This document shows positions 52,393 through 60,622 of a stretch of 64,000 nt of DNA, one piece after another. Source of the DNA: Clostridiales bacterium (GTDB taxonomy: Bacteria > Bacillota > Clostridia > Peptostreptococcales > Acidaminobacteraceae); contig JAEIOD010000022.1 of NCBI GenBank assembly GCA_016342415.1, positions 30,587 through 94,586 on the forward strand, written 5' to 3'. How positions within the stretch are numbered: position 1 is the first letter of the stretch; the number at the start of each line of letters is the position of its first letter. The translations under genes were made by a program, and so were the position numbers. Below the pieces are notes generated by a model that saw only the letters and a program-made list of their open reading frames with translations, had not been told where the DNA came from and did no database searches.

Positions 52393-53601
52393 ATGGTTGA
52401 AATACAAAGTTTTCTTTATAATAATATTGGAACAATCTTGGAGCAAAAGTCTGTAGATTACTCCGTATTAACAATTGAAGAACAATATAATTTTTTTGAG
52501 ATGACAAGAGCACATGAGATACATTTGCTTGTTTATGATTCTTTTAAGAATTCTGACATGGATCACTTTGATGAGTCACTTTTAAATGAGTGGAAAGCAT
52601 TGTATTTACAAAGTACTATGGGCCATCTGTATAAAATAAAAAATATCCGAACTTTATTTGACTCATTTAAAGAGAATGATATAGAAGTAATGCTGTTAAA
52701 GGGAATCAGTTATTCGAGATATTATAAAAATCCCTCTTCAAGACGTATGGGTGATATAGATATTTATGTAAAAGAAAAACAAATTGATATGGCATGTGAG
52801 GTTTTAGAATCTTATGGCTATATACAACAACTCTCTACACGTAAATCACATCATCTAGTTTTTTTCTGTGAAGGGCAACTGCTTGTAGAACTACACACGG
52901 AATTTGTAGATCAAGAGAGATTCCCTGATATTTATGATATGAGGTATCAGATATTTGAAGATTCTTATCCAATAGACTATGAAGGATTGAGTTTTATATC
53001 ACCAACCATAGAGTATGAATTTTTGTACTGTATGCTTCATATGTATAAACATTATTGTTATGTTGGATTTGGACTGAAGCAAATCTGTGATTTATATTAC
53101 ATTATTAGCCGAAATGAATTAAACTGGGCATTTATCCTTACTAAACTAACTGAGTACAAAATGACAAACTTTTCTAATGTTGTTTTTAAAATATTACGTG
53201 AGGATTTTAGTCTTACGCTTCCTGATATTATAAAAAAGTCTTTAGGAAAAGTAGATACTGAGATTGTTGAATTGCTTAAAAATGATGTGTTTTTATCAGG
53301 ACCTTTTGGTTTTTTCGATAAATCAAAATTTTTGAGCAATCAGATTGCAGATCATACACTTAAAACAAGCAAAAGTTTTATTAGTAAGAAATTATCATTT
53401 TTATTTCCAAGTCGGGAACATTTAGCAGGCATTACGAGATACAAATATTGCAGGAAAACAGTTCTTTTCTTACCAATTGCTTGGATACATCGAATTGTAA
53501 GTAATCTTCTAAGACAAAACATTAGTATTAGTAATAACTACGTGGATAATGAGTTTATAAATAAAAGAATTAAGTTGAAAAAATGGGTGACTGAAAAATG
53601 A
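52393..53601 (+). CDS. Nucleotidyltransferase family protein of RiPP cluster 2
   Basis: The 402-residue paralogue of the product at 36203 has V-M-L-L-K-G-I-S-Y-S-R-Y-Y, then M-G-D-I-D-I-Y-V with the metal-binding Asp pair, V-E-L-H-T-E-F and the C-terminal L-P-I-A-W-I-H-R-I. It may modify the peptide product. Unlike in cluster 1, it is the first gene of a single overlapping operon with the leader peptidase and kinase (ATG of the next gene overlaps its stop), which strengthens its link to RiPP processing. Confidence 0.82.
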   Translation: MVEIQSFLYNNIGTILEQKSVDYSVLTIEEQYNFFEMTRAHEIHLLVYDSFKNSDMDHFDESLLNEWKALYLQSTMGHLYKIKNIRTLFDSFKENDIEVMLLKGISYSRYYKNPSSRRMGDIDIYVKEKQIDMACEVLESYGYIQQLSTRKSHHLVFFCEGQLLVELHTEFVDQERFPDIYDMRYQIFEDSYPIDYEGLSFISPTIEYEFLYCMLHMYKHYCYVGFGLKQICDLYYIISRNELNWAFILTKLTEYKMTNFSNVVFKILREDFSLTLPDIIKKSLGKVDTEIVELLKNDVFLSGPFGFFDKSKFLSNQIADHTLKTSKSFISKKLSFLFPSREHLAGITRYKYCRKTVLFLPIAWIHRIVSNLLRQNISISNNYVDNEFINKRIKLKKWVTEK

Positions 53602-54047
53602 TAAACAAAGTAAAAACTTTTTTTAGATTAGATTTAAGAACTAAAATACTGTTTTTAAGAACATATATATTATGCGGTTATTATAGATTTGTTATGTTAT
53701 TTGTCCCTTTTAATAAATTGGCAAAAAAAATGGGTGAATTAGGAGTTGAATCATCAGAGGCGTATAATGAAGAATTACATCCTTATATTTTAAAAGTAAG
53801 GAAAATGGTGATGACAGCGAGTAAAAATACACCTTGGGAAAGTTTGTGTATGGTACAAGCATTAACTGCACAAAAGCTTTTAAATAACAAAGAAATTGAT
53901 AGTACTATATACTTTGGTCTTTCAAAAGATGAAAATAATGAACCTATTGCTCATGCGTGGTTAAAACATGGCGGAAAAATTGTGGTCGGTGAAAAAGGTG
54001 TAGAAAGATTTTCTGTTGTTGCAAGATTTGGGAGCGTACATATTTAA
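53598..54047 (+). CDS. Transglutaminase-like leader peptidase (lasso B2)
   Basis: The 149-residue protein of the lasso B2 / transglutaminase-core-3 family has catalytic Cys84 (W-E-S-L-C-M-V-Q-A) and His119 (I-A-H-A-W-L). The N-terminal basic and hydrophobic region (about 1-45) resembles other B2 proteins. It cleaves the leader after the conserved penultimate Thr with help from the PqqD-like protein. It is the only B2 gene in the window, so it may also serve cluster 1. It overlaps both neighbours by 1-4 bp. Confidence 0.9.
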   Translation: MINKVKTFFRLDLRTKILFLRTYILCGYYRFVMLFVPFNKLAKKMGELGVESSEAYNEELHPYILKVRKMVMTASKNTPWESLCMVQALTAQKLLNNKEIDSTIYFGLSKDENNEPIAHAWLKHGGKIVVGEKGVERFSVVARFGSVHI

Positions 54048-54949
54048 TGAAAAAGAAATATTATTATTTTATACACGGTTTACATATTGAATCTGAAATC
54101 AAAATTGATGCAGTTGAATGTGAATTCAAAAAAGCAGATGTTTTCATAGAAATTGGAAAGGTACCGTTAGAAATTGAGGATTGTATAATTGATAATCCAT
54201 ATATAAAAGCGTCAAAAACAAAATGCATTGAGTATGTTAAAAATATTGCAAATTACTATTCAGAAGATGGTAACAGAATAATCATTGAGCCAGCCTTAGG
54301 TGCTGATGAGACTTGGGTGAGCCTCTTTTTAGAAGGCCGTGGACTAACAGCAATATTAAATCAAAGAAATTTGTTAACCCTTCATGGAAGTGGGGTAATG
54401 ATTGAAAATAAGGGTGTTTTAATATTAGGTGACTCAGGTGCAGGGAAATCATCTTTAGCAACAGGATTATTAAACTGTGGTTATAATCTAATAACCGATG
54501 ATCTTATAGGACTTTATGAAATGAATGGTCGATTACTGACTCATATGGGTATACCCGTTCAGAGACTTGGAAAAGAATTAATTATTAAATTTGAAATTGA
54601 AAATAAAGTTACTGGAGCAGTTGAATATCCTGGTGTTAGAAGAGAAAAATTTTATGTGAACAGACATACTAAAATAAGAAAAGAGCCGATTGAAATTCAC
54701 TCGATCTTTTATATAAAAAAGCATAAAAAAGAAATTGAATTCATTCAGTTAAAAGGTATCGAAAAAATTGATGTATTATTGAAAAACCTATACAGGGAAG
54801 ATTTTATGACGATGTTTAATAGTCATGAAATGAATTTTAAGAAAATTGTTGATTTAGCATCTAACACGACAATGTTTACTCTAAAAAGAGAAGATGGTAA
54901 AGATACAATCGATGAGCAAATAAAATTGATAGTGGAGAGTATAATATGA
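54047..54949 (+). CDS. HPr-kinase-like RiPP kinase, cluster 2
   Basis: The 300-residue paralogue of the product at 37558 has L-H-G-S before the P-loop G-D-S-G-A-G-K-S-S and the tandem Asp in L-I-T-D-D-L. In characterised lasso clusters this family phosphorylates a C-terminal Ser. The precursor in this cluster ends Asn-Cys-Asp-Gly with no terminal Ser, so the target must be elsewhere (Ser53 or other Ser/Thr). It overlaps the next gene by 4 bp. Confidence 0.85.
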   Translation: MKKKYYYFIHGLHIESEIKIDAVECEFKKADVFIEIGKVPLEIEDCIIDNPYIKASKTKCIEYVKNIANYYSEDGNRIIIEPALGADETWVSLFLEGRGLTAILNQRNLLTLHGSGVMIENKGVLILGDSGAGKSSLATGLLNCGYNLITDDLIGLYEMNGRLLTHMGIPVQRLGKELIIKFEIENKVTGAVEYPGVRREKFYVNRHTKIRKEPIEIHSIFYIKKHKKEIEFIQLKGIEKIDVLLKNLYREDFMTMFNSHEMNFKKIVDLASNTTMFTLKREDGKDTIDEQIKLIVESII

Positions 54950-55227
54950 TGATAAATATGAGTTCCGAAGTTGTTTTGAATGATTCTGTATTAACAACTT
55001 TGATCGATGATGAATTAGGAATGATGAGTATTAACCTCGGATTTTATTATACTCTAAATTCTGTTGGGAAAAGAATTTGGGAAATACTAGAAAACCAGAT
55101 GAAGGTTTCTGATGTTATAGATACTTTAAGAAAAGAATATGATGTTGATTTATTAGTATGTGAAAAAGATGTTTTAGAATTACTAGTTTTACTAGAACAA
55201 AATCAGTTGATAACAGTTGTAGAATAA
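54946..55227 (+). CDS. PqqD-like leader-binding protein (lasso B1), cluster 2
   Basis: The 93-residue PqqD-fold protein has D-E-L-G-M-M-S-I-N-L-G-F-Y-Y-T-L-N-S-V-G-K-R-I-W-E-I-L and D-V-I-D-T-L-R-K-E-Y-D-V-D. It is a paralogue of that at 38441 and should bind the leader of the 55251 precursor. The first ATG overlaps the kinase stop; a second ATG 3 bp on is equally possible. Confidence 0.9.
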   Translation: MMINMSSEVVLNDSVLTTLIDDELGMMSINLGFYYTLNSVGKRIWEILENQMKVSDVIDTLRKEYDVDLLVCEKDVLELLVLLEQNQLITVVE

Positions 55228-55250
55228 TGTAAAAAAGATGGGAGGGCAGC

Positions 55251-55457
55251 ATGAAAAGTTGGGAAAAACCTGTATTATCAGTATTAGGTGTTGATAAAAC
55301 GAAAGGTCGTTCAGTATTTAAAGTTTTGAGTGGGGTGCCACTATTCGAAAATGAAACAACAGAAATAACTGGGGAGGAATTTGTATCTGCTGAAGGGTAT
55401 AAAGGAAATTGTGACTGTAGTAGACCTGGTAATCACTATGGGAATTGTGATGGTTAG
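55251..55457 (+). CDS. Putative RiPP precursor with lasso-type leader and Cys-rich C-terminus (68 aa)
   Basis: The leader W4-x2-P7-x-L9 and Thr17 match the precursor at 40671 position by position, predicting cleavage after Lys18 and Gly19 as core residue 1. Core positions 7-9 are Val-Leu-Ser and the first acidic residue is core 15, so a canonical 7-9-residue lasso ring is impossible. The C-terminus has three Cys, a G-N-C-D motif twice and S-R-P-G-N-H-Y between them. There is no cyclase in this cluster. GGGAGG lies about 6 bp before ATG 55251. The final structure is unknown; disulfide, kinase or nucleotidyl modification is possible. Confidence 0.75.
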   Translation: MKSWEKPVLSVLGVDKTKGRSVFKVLSGVPLFENETTEITGEEFVSAEGYKGNCDCSRPGNHYGNCDG

Positions 55458-55464
55458 TGGAGTG

Positions 55465-55506
55465 AAAACAACAAAAGAGAGGTTATCTTACTTTTGTTGT
55501 TTTTTT
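55465..55506. terminator. Bidirectional terminator between precursor 2 and exporter 2
   Basis: AACAACAAAAG (55467-55477) pairs with CTTTTGTTGTT (55491-55501), followed by TTTTT. The 3' arm overlaps the end of the minus-strand exporter gene. Confidence 0.8.
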
Positions 55507-57174
55507 GTTATCTAATTTGTATATATGATTACAGTAGTTAAGGATTTCTGTTTTATGTGTCACTACTACTAATGATTTTGAAGTATAGTTTTTTGAAATA
55601 TTATTAATGATACACTTTTCTGTTTCAGTGTCTAAGGCTGAAGTTGCTTCATCAAGAATTAGAAATGGGGTGTTATGCACAAGCGCTCTTGCGATACATA
55701 TTCTTTGTGCTTGTCCTTCTGAAAGTCCGCCTAAACGCTCTCCAACTAATGTGTTTACACCGTTAGGTAAAGATATAATAAAATCATAAATACAGGCAGA
55801 TTTTAGTGCCTTTTCAATAATCTCTTTTGAAGCATTTTTATTGGCTAATAATAAGTTATCTATAATGCTACCAGAGAACAGAGAATTTTTTTGTGGTACA
55901 TAAGAAAAGTACTTTCTAGTTTCGGAAGTAATTGGTACTGATCCACTCATGCAGTTTAGCTTAACTTCTCCTGAAGAAGGTTCGAGTAAAGCCATAACTA
56001 ATCTGAGAATGGTGGTTTTACCTTCACCTGAAGTACCTATGAGTGCAATTTTATCTCCAACATTTATAGATAAGTCGAGTTTATCCAAAATTATTTTATC
56101 TTTTTCATAATAAAAAGACACATTATCAAACTGAAGACTCATAAGTTCATTTGGTTGAAGTTCTAGTGATGTGTCTGGCGTTTCGGTGCTGTTCTCATTA
56201 AAAACAATAACTCTTTCCACAGAAGATAATACAGTAATAATGGACGGTATTGTTTTTGATAACCCGTATATTGGACTTTGAATGTGAGTTACCAATTGTG
56301 AAAACGCTGTAAAAGTACCAAAACTGATGACACCTTGATAAAGTTTGTATGCTCCAAGAAGTGTGGCACCTAAAAACCCAATGGTAAAACCAAAATCGAT
56401 AATACCTTTTGTAATAGCAGTAAATATAGCTTTTTTATAAATTAAAGTTCTTTTCCTATCTTGAAGTTTTTCTAGTTTGTCTAAAGCTTCTTCTTTGATG
56501 TCAAAAGATTGGATTAAATCCATATTTTGAATGGATTCTGTGATATATGAGTTTAGCTCACTAATGGATTCTTGGATAACAGCTTGTAATTCTTTCAATT
56601 TGTGTCCTAAAACCCAGCTGATGCTCACTGTAGCTGGTCCTAAAATAAAAGCAATAAAGGCTATTGTTTTATCGTAAGAAGATAAAATGATAAAAGCGGT
56701 TATCAACTGCGCCAATAGAGAAACAATAGTTGGGAATGTACTCATTAATATACCAGTAATTTTTGAAACATCGTTACCGGATCGAGTAATTAAATCACCT
56801 GTTTTAAATTGACTCATAAATAACCATTGGTTGTTATAAAATGTCTTTATGGTTCTATGCTGCAAATCGTTGAACATCGTTTCGCCAATCTTAGTAGAAT
56901 AAACCATTGTGTACTTGGATAAAATGAGTTTGAAAATAAGTCCGATTACAACAATTGAACCCAGTGTATATGTAGAAGATAGGTCTTTACTGATTGCTGA
57001 GTCTATAATGCTCTTGGTTAACAGTGCAATACCAATAGTTGTTAAAGAGTTGATGGCACTAAGAATGGTTATATAGATAATTTTTAATCGATATCCTTTA
57101 GAATATGAGTATAATGTTCTAAATAATTCTTTATTGGATATTTGAATGAGTTTTTCTTTAATTTTCTCTAACAT
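55483..57174 (-). CDS. ABC exporter of RiPP cluster 2
   Basis: The 563-residue half-transporter has six membrane helices (about 25-310), G-T-S-G-E-G-K-T-T (Walker A), P-Q-K-N-S (Q-loop), L-S-E-G-Q-A-Q-R (signature) and L-I-L-D-E-A-T-S-A-L-D (Walker B). There is no peptidase domain. It is a paralogue of the exporter at 40953 and, like it, convergent to the precursor gene. The start at 57174 (M-L-E-K-I-K) is preferred because GGAG precedes it; ATG 57186 overlaps that RBS. Confidence 0.92.
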   Translation of the reverse strand: MLEKIKEKLIQISNKELFRTLYSYSKGYRLKIIYITILSAINSLTTIGIALLTKSIIDSAISKDLSSTYTLGSIVVIGLIFKLILSKYTMVYSTKIGETMFNDLQHRTIKTFYNNQWLFMSQFKTGDLITRSGNDVSKITGILMSTFPTIVSLLAQLITAFIILSSYDKTIAFIAFILGPATVSISWVLGHKLKELQAVIQESISELNSYITESIQNMDLIQSFDIKEEALDKLEKLQDRKRTLIYKKAIFTAITKGIIDFGFTIGFLGATLLGAYKLYQGVISFGTFTAFSQLVTHIQSPIYGLSKTIPSIITVLSSVERVIVFNENSTETPDTSLELQPNELMSLQFDNVSFYYEKDKIILDKLDLSINVGDKIALIGTSGEGKTTILRLVMALLEPSSGEVKLNCMSGSVPITSETRKYFSYVPQKNSLFSGSIIDNLLLANKNASKEIIEKALKSACIYDFIISLPNGVNTLVGERLGGLSEGQAQRICIARALVHNTPFLILDEATSALDTETEKCIINNISKNYTSKSLVVVTHKTEILNYCNHIYKLDNKKTTKVR

Positions 57175-57300
57175 AATTTTCTCCATTATCAGTTGTTTAA
57201 TTTAAGTTTAATTCAAAGATATTTAATTTACAATGAATGTAAGCAACTTCACAGGTGTATGGCAAATAAAATTTCGTTGTTTGTTATAAAACAGAGTATT

Positions 57301-57370
57301 TGGCTATATAAGATAAATAATAGGCTAAATGAGTTGTTATGTATTGAATCAATTTATAATCTGTTATAAT
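57301..57370 (+). promoter_or_regulatory. Tandem LytTR-type box and promoter of the second VanZ gene (site 12)
   Basis: TGGCTATAT (57301) and AGGCTAAAT (57322) have period 21. ATTGAA (57343), a 16-bp spacer and TATAAT (57365-57370) follow; the -10 starts 43 bp after the second repeat. Confidence 0.78.
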
Positions 57371-57423
57371 GAATTATCTACACTGGTTGGTCATTAATAT
57401 TTAAGAAAGTAGACAGTTTGATT

Positions 57424-57888
57424 ATGAAAGAAATATTGCTTCGAAATAGAATACAAGCATCAATCGCTTGGTTGGTAGTTATAGCGGTGATGGTTATAAT
57501 CTTTAATTTGTCATCACAAGTAGCAGATACTTCAAATAAGTTAAGTACTGGCGTTACTGAAAAAATTGTGCTGGTGATAGAAAAAGTGGTGCCATCAAGT
57601 GAGTTAGATGCTAAAACACTTAACCATATCATCAGAAAGAATGCTCATTTCTTTATCTATTGTTTACTTGGATTTCTTGTTATGAATGCTCTGACAAGAA
57701 GCGACATTACGAAATTTTACTCCGTTCTAATATCCTTTGGTATAGGTGTTACTTATGCAGTATCAGATGAAATACATCAGGGATTTGTACCTGGTCGTGG
57801 ACCAGGTTTAAAAGATATACTAATTGACAGTGCAGGCGTATGTTTTGGTATTCTATTATTCGTTTTAATATTTAGAAGACGTGATTGA
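57424..57888 (+). CDS. VanZ-family membrane protein
   Basis: The 154-residue paralogue of the product at 13790 has four membrane segments, R-K-N-A-H-F-F, D-E-I-H-Q-G-F-V-P-G-R-G-P and I-L-I-D-S-A-G-V-C-F-G. The C-terminus is short and Arg-rich. ATG 57424 is chosen over TTG 57418; neither has a strong RBS. It has its own box-bearing promoter. The function of VanZ proteins is not established beyond glycopeptide tolerance in some species. Confidence 0.88.
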   Translation: MKEILLRNRIQASIAWLVVIAVMVIIFNLSSQVADTSNKLSTGVTEKIVLVIEKVVPSSELDAKTLNHIIRKNAHFFIYCLLGFLVMNALTRSDITKFYSVLISFGIGVTYAVSDEIHQGFVPGRGPGLKDILIDSAGVCFGILLFVLIFRRRD

Positions 57889-57973
57889 TCATGTCTTTTT
57901 TGTTTGTAGGATTCTGTAATTTAAGTATATGATGAAGTTATTGATACAACGTTATTACATGAATTCTGTATTA

Positions 57974-57999
57974 AAAAGTGTCGTTGACACTTTTCTTGT
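57974..57999 (+). terminator. Terminator upstream of the 58101 gene
   Basis: AAAAGTGTC (57974-57982) pairs with GACACTTTT (57986-57994), with a GTT loop, then CTTGTTTGG. It probably ends the VanZ transcript. Confidence 0.7.
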
Positions 58000-58100
58000 T
58001 TGGTTTTTTATGACTTAAAATGTGCCAGATGGGTATTTGGTCTGTTTTTTTTATAACCAGTTGATATACTTGACTTAAGATTAATCTTAGGGGGATTATT

Positions 58101-58463
58101 ATGCTGGATAAAAATGATATTTGTTTTGAAAAACTGAAAAAAGAAGCAGAAACATCTTACATTGAACCATTGGATTTAGAACATATTATTGAGCCTTATA
58201 CTTATAAAAGTGGTTTTCCTGAGTATCTAGAAGAAATTCAAAAAGATATGAAAGCTACAGCCATTAAGATTAGAGCTTTAAAAATGGGTTATGAAGCATT
58301 AGGCGAGTTACCCATAACACCTATGGATAGTGACTTTGATCAATTAAACCACTCAATGGAATATATCTACCAAGAATTGTTGACGCTGATTTCAGGGAGA
58401 CATTTCATAAAGAAAGTTTACTCGTCTGGACATCAGATCAAATCGGTTATAAAAGTTGATTAA
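58101..58463 (+). CDS. Hypothetical 120-residue protein
   Basis: I recognise no family. The protein is soluble, acidic in the first half and helical throughout, with a possible coiled-coil region (about 40-70) and a basic C-terminus (H-F-I-K-K-V-Y-S-S-G-H-Q-I-K). GGGGG precedes ATG 58101. It is monocistronic between two terminators. Its position between VanZ and a polysaccharide gene gives no functional clue. Confidence 0.6.
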   Translation: MLDKNDICFEKLKKEAETSYIEPLDLEHIIEPYTYKSGFPEYLEEIQKDMKATAIKIRALKMGYEALGELPITPMDSDFDQLNHSMEYIYQELLTLISGRHFIKKVYSSGHQIKSVIKVD

Positions 58464-58478
58464 TAAGGTTTATCTGGG

Positions 58479-58502
58479 TACACCATTAGGTGTATTTTTT
58501 TT
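58479..58502 (+). terminator. Terminator of the 58101 gene
   Basis: TACACC (58479-58484) pairs with GGTGTA (58489-58494), with an ATTA loop and eight Ts. It directly abuts the next LytTR-type box. Confidence 0.8.
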
Positions 58503-58571
58503 GGCTAATTATGTCGCTGAGTTGCCTATATGCGCATAAGTATGGCGAAAGCCAGTTTAAGTTTATATACT
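58502..58571 (+). promoter_or_regulatory. Degenerate LytTR-type box and promoter of the CapD-like gene (site 13)
   Basis: TGGCTAATT (58502), a poor second copy TTGCCTATA (58522) and a third TGGCGAAAG (58543) are spaced 20 and 21 bp. TATACT (58566-58571) starts 44 bp after the second copy. The third copy occupies the -35 position. Confidence 0.55.
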
Positions 58572-58618
58572 GGTAAAGAACCTGTTATAAAAGAGCAATA
58601 CGAAAGGAAAGAGATATT

Positions 58619-60520
58619 ATGAAAAAGAAAATGAAACGATATTATCTGATGCTATTTGATATTTTAGCCATTACTATATCAATGCTTTTAGCTTTAGTAT
58701 TAAGATTTGGTATGAATATACCTACAATAGATTTGTATTTCTGTTTTGAAATAGCTTTAGTCGTCTTTTTGATAAAGATATTTGTCTATCATTCATTTTC
58801 ATTGTATGACAGTCTTTGGGAGTATGCTTCAATTGAAGAACTGATGCAAGTTGTTTTTGCAGTATTGCTTTCTAGCGCTGTAACAATATTTTATATGTTT
58901 ACCCAAAGTAATCCGTTGCCTCTTGGTGTTTTGGCAAACGCTTTGATGTTGGAACTTATAATTGTAGGCGGTGTACGATTTAGTTATAGGGTTTTAAGAC
59001 GTTATAAGAACCATAGAAGTTTGACAAAACAAAAGTTTGATAGAAACTTGTTGATTATTGGAGCAGGTGCTACTGCAGGGATGATTTCAAAGGAAATTAT
59101 GAACAGACCTGAAACTTACGGTTATTTAAAAGGATTTATAGATGACGATGAAGCCATTCAAGGCAAGTCGCTTAGTGGTGTAAAGGTTTTAGGTAACAGA
59201 TATGATATTTACTCTGTTGCTAAAAAATACAGTATTGATGAGATTATTCTTGCGATTCCTACTGTGGATAAAAAAGCGAGAATAGAAATATTGGAGGAAT
59301 GTACCCGTACAGGCTGTAATCTGAAGATTGTGCCTGGTATCACAGAGATCATTGACGGTAAAGTTACGATGAATCAAATTCGTGACGTTGAAATAGAAGA
59401 TTTACTAGGACGAGATGAAGTTGCTTTAGAAATGGGCAAAATAAAAGGATATATAGAAAATAGAGTTGTATTAGTCACTGGCGGTGGCGGATCTATTGGA
59501 TCAGAACTGTGTAGACAAATTGCAAGATACTCACCATCACAATTAATCATTTTAGATATCTATGAGAACAATGCTTATGATATTCAAAATGAACTTCTAA
59601 AAGAATATCCCAGTCTTAACTTAATTGCATTGATAGCTTCAGTGAGAGACCGTGAGAACATTGAAGATATCTTCAAGAAGTACACACCAGAGGTGGTGTT
59701 CCATGCCGCAGCACACAAACATGTGCCGTTAATGGAAACCGCACCTAGAGAAGCTATATTAAACAACTGTTTTGGTACACTCAACTTGGCTAGAGCTGCC
59801 AACAAGTATAATACGGATAGATTTGTAATGATTTCAACCGATAAAGCAGTTAATCCAACCAATGTGATGGGTGCCAGCAAGAGAATTTGTGAAATGATTA
59901 TTCAGTCATACGCTGAGATTTCTGATACTAAATTTACAGGTGTTAGATTTGGTAATGTACTGGGATCTAACGGGAGTGTGATTCCACTATTTAAAAAGCA
60001 AATTGAAACAGGTGGCCCGGTTACTGTAACGCATAAGGAAATCATAAGATACTTTATGACCATTCCAGAGGCATCGCAATTGGTACTACAATCCGGAGCA
60101 TATGCCAAGGGTGGAGAGATATTTATTCTTGATATGGGTGAACCTGTTAAGATTTACAATCTTGCAGAAGATTTAATCCGTTTATCCGGATTAGAGCCAC
60201 ATGAGGATATTGAAATTAAAATAACCGGTCTGAGACCTGGAGAAAAATTGTATGAAGAATTGTTGATGCAAGAAGAAGGCATGACAAAAACGCCACATGA
60301 AAAAATCTTCATTGGTAAACCTATGTTTGCAGATTTCAAGGTATTGATGAACATGCTTGATAACTTAAAATCTGTGATTGATAGAAAAGATGAAACGGTT
60401 TTGAGAGAACAAATCAAGATAATGGTCCCTTCATACAGACCAAATGATGACTTAAATAAAGAATTTATAGATAATGGATGCTTAAAAGACTTTGAATTAT
60501 CTTATAAAGCTATTGAGTAA
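58619..60520 (+). CDS. Membrane nucleotide-sugar 4,6-dehydratase (FlaA1/CapD/PglF type)
   Basis: The 633-residue protein has four to five N-terminal membrane helices (within about 8-125), a CoA-binding-like domain with G-A-G-A-T-A-G and a catalytic SDR domain starting V-L-V-T-G-G-G-G-S-I-G-S-E-L (about 280). A-A-A-H-K-H-V-P-L-M-E, the catalytic S-T-D-K-A-V-N-P-T-N with the Met-Lys-type active site of this family, and R-P-G-E-K-L-Y-E-E complete it. It dehydrates a UDP-HexNAc (likely UDP-GlcNAc) toward deoxyamino sugars for envelope glycans. Confidence 0.93.
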   Translation: MKKKMKRYYLMLFDILAITISMLLALVLRFGMNIPTIDLYFCFEIALVVFLIKIFVYHSFSLYDSLWEYASIEELMQVVFAVLLSSAVTIFYMFTQSNPLPLGVLANALMLELIIVGGVRFSYRVLRRYKNHRSLTKQKFDRNLLIIGAGATAGMISKEIMNRPETYGYLKGFIDDDEAIQGKSLSGVKVLGNRYDIYSVAKKYSIDEIILAIPTVDKKARIEILEECTRTGCNLKIVPGITEIIDGKVTMNQIRDVEIEDLLGRDEVALEMGKIKGYIENRVVLVTGGGGSIGSELCRQIARYSPSQLIILDIYENNAYDIQNELLKEYPSLNLIALIASVRDRENIEDIFKKYTPEVVFHAAAHKHVPLMETAPREAILNNCFGTLNLARAANKYNTDRFVMISTDKAVNPTNVMGASKRICEMIIQSYAEISDTKFTGVRFGNVLGSNGSVIPLFKKQIETGGPVTVTHKEIIRYFMTIPEASQLVLQSGAYAKGGEIFILDMGEPVKIYNLAEDLIRLSGLEPHEDIEIKITGLRPGEKLYEELLMQEEGMTKTPHEKIFIGKPMFADFKVLMNMLDNLKSVIDRKDETVLREQIKIMVPSYRPNDDLNKEFIDNGCLKDFELSYKAIE

Positions 60521-60557
60521 CTTTTGGCCTCACTACCCAGAAGTTAATAAATTGATG

Positions 60558-60601
60558 AGCATTAACTAGAAAGGCCTTGCCGTTTCTGGTTATTGCTTTT
60601 T
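60558..60601 (+). terminator. Terminator of the CapD-like gene
   Basis: A long imperfect stem, AGCATTAACTAGAAA (from 60558) with TTTCTGGTTATTGCT (ending about 60597), is followed by TTTTG. Confidence 0.65.
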
Positions 60602-60622
60602 GTGAATTAGAAAGAAGGAAAT

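Noticed and set aside
55251..55457. Treating the second precursor as a standard lasso peptide
   Set aside because: No Asp/Glu at core positions 7-9 with the predicted cleavage site, and no cyclase in the cluster.
57378..57632. 84-codon minus-strand open frame over the VanZ start
   Set aside because: Antisense to the conserved VanZ frame and its promoter.
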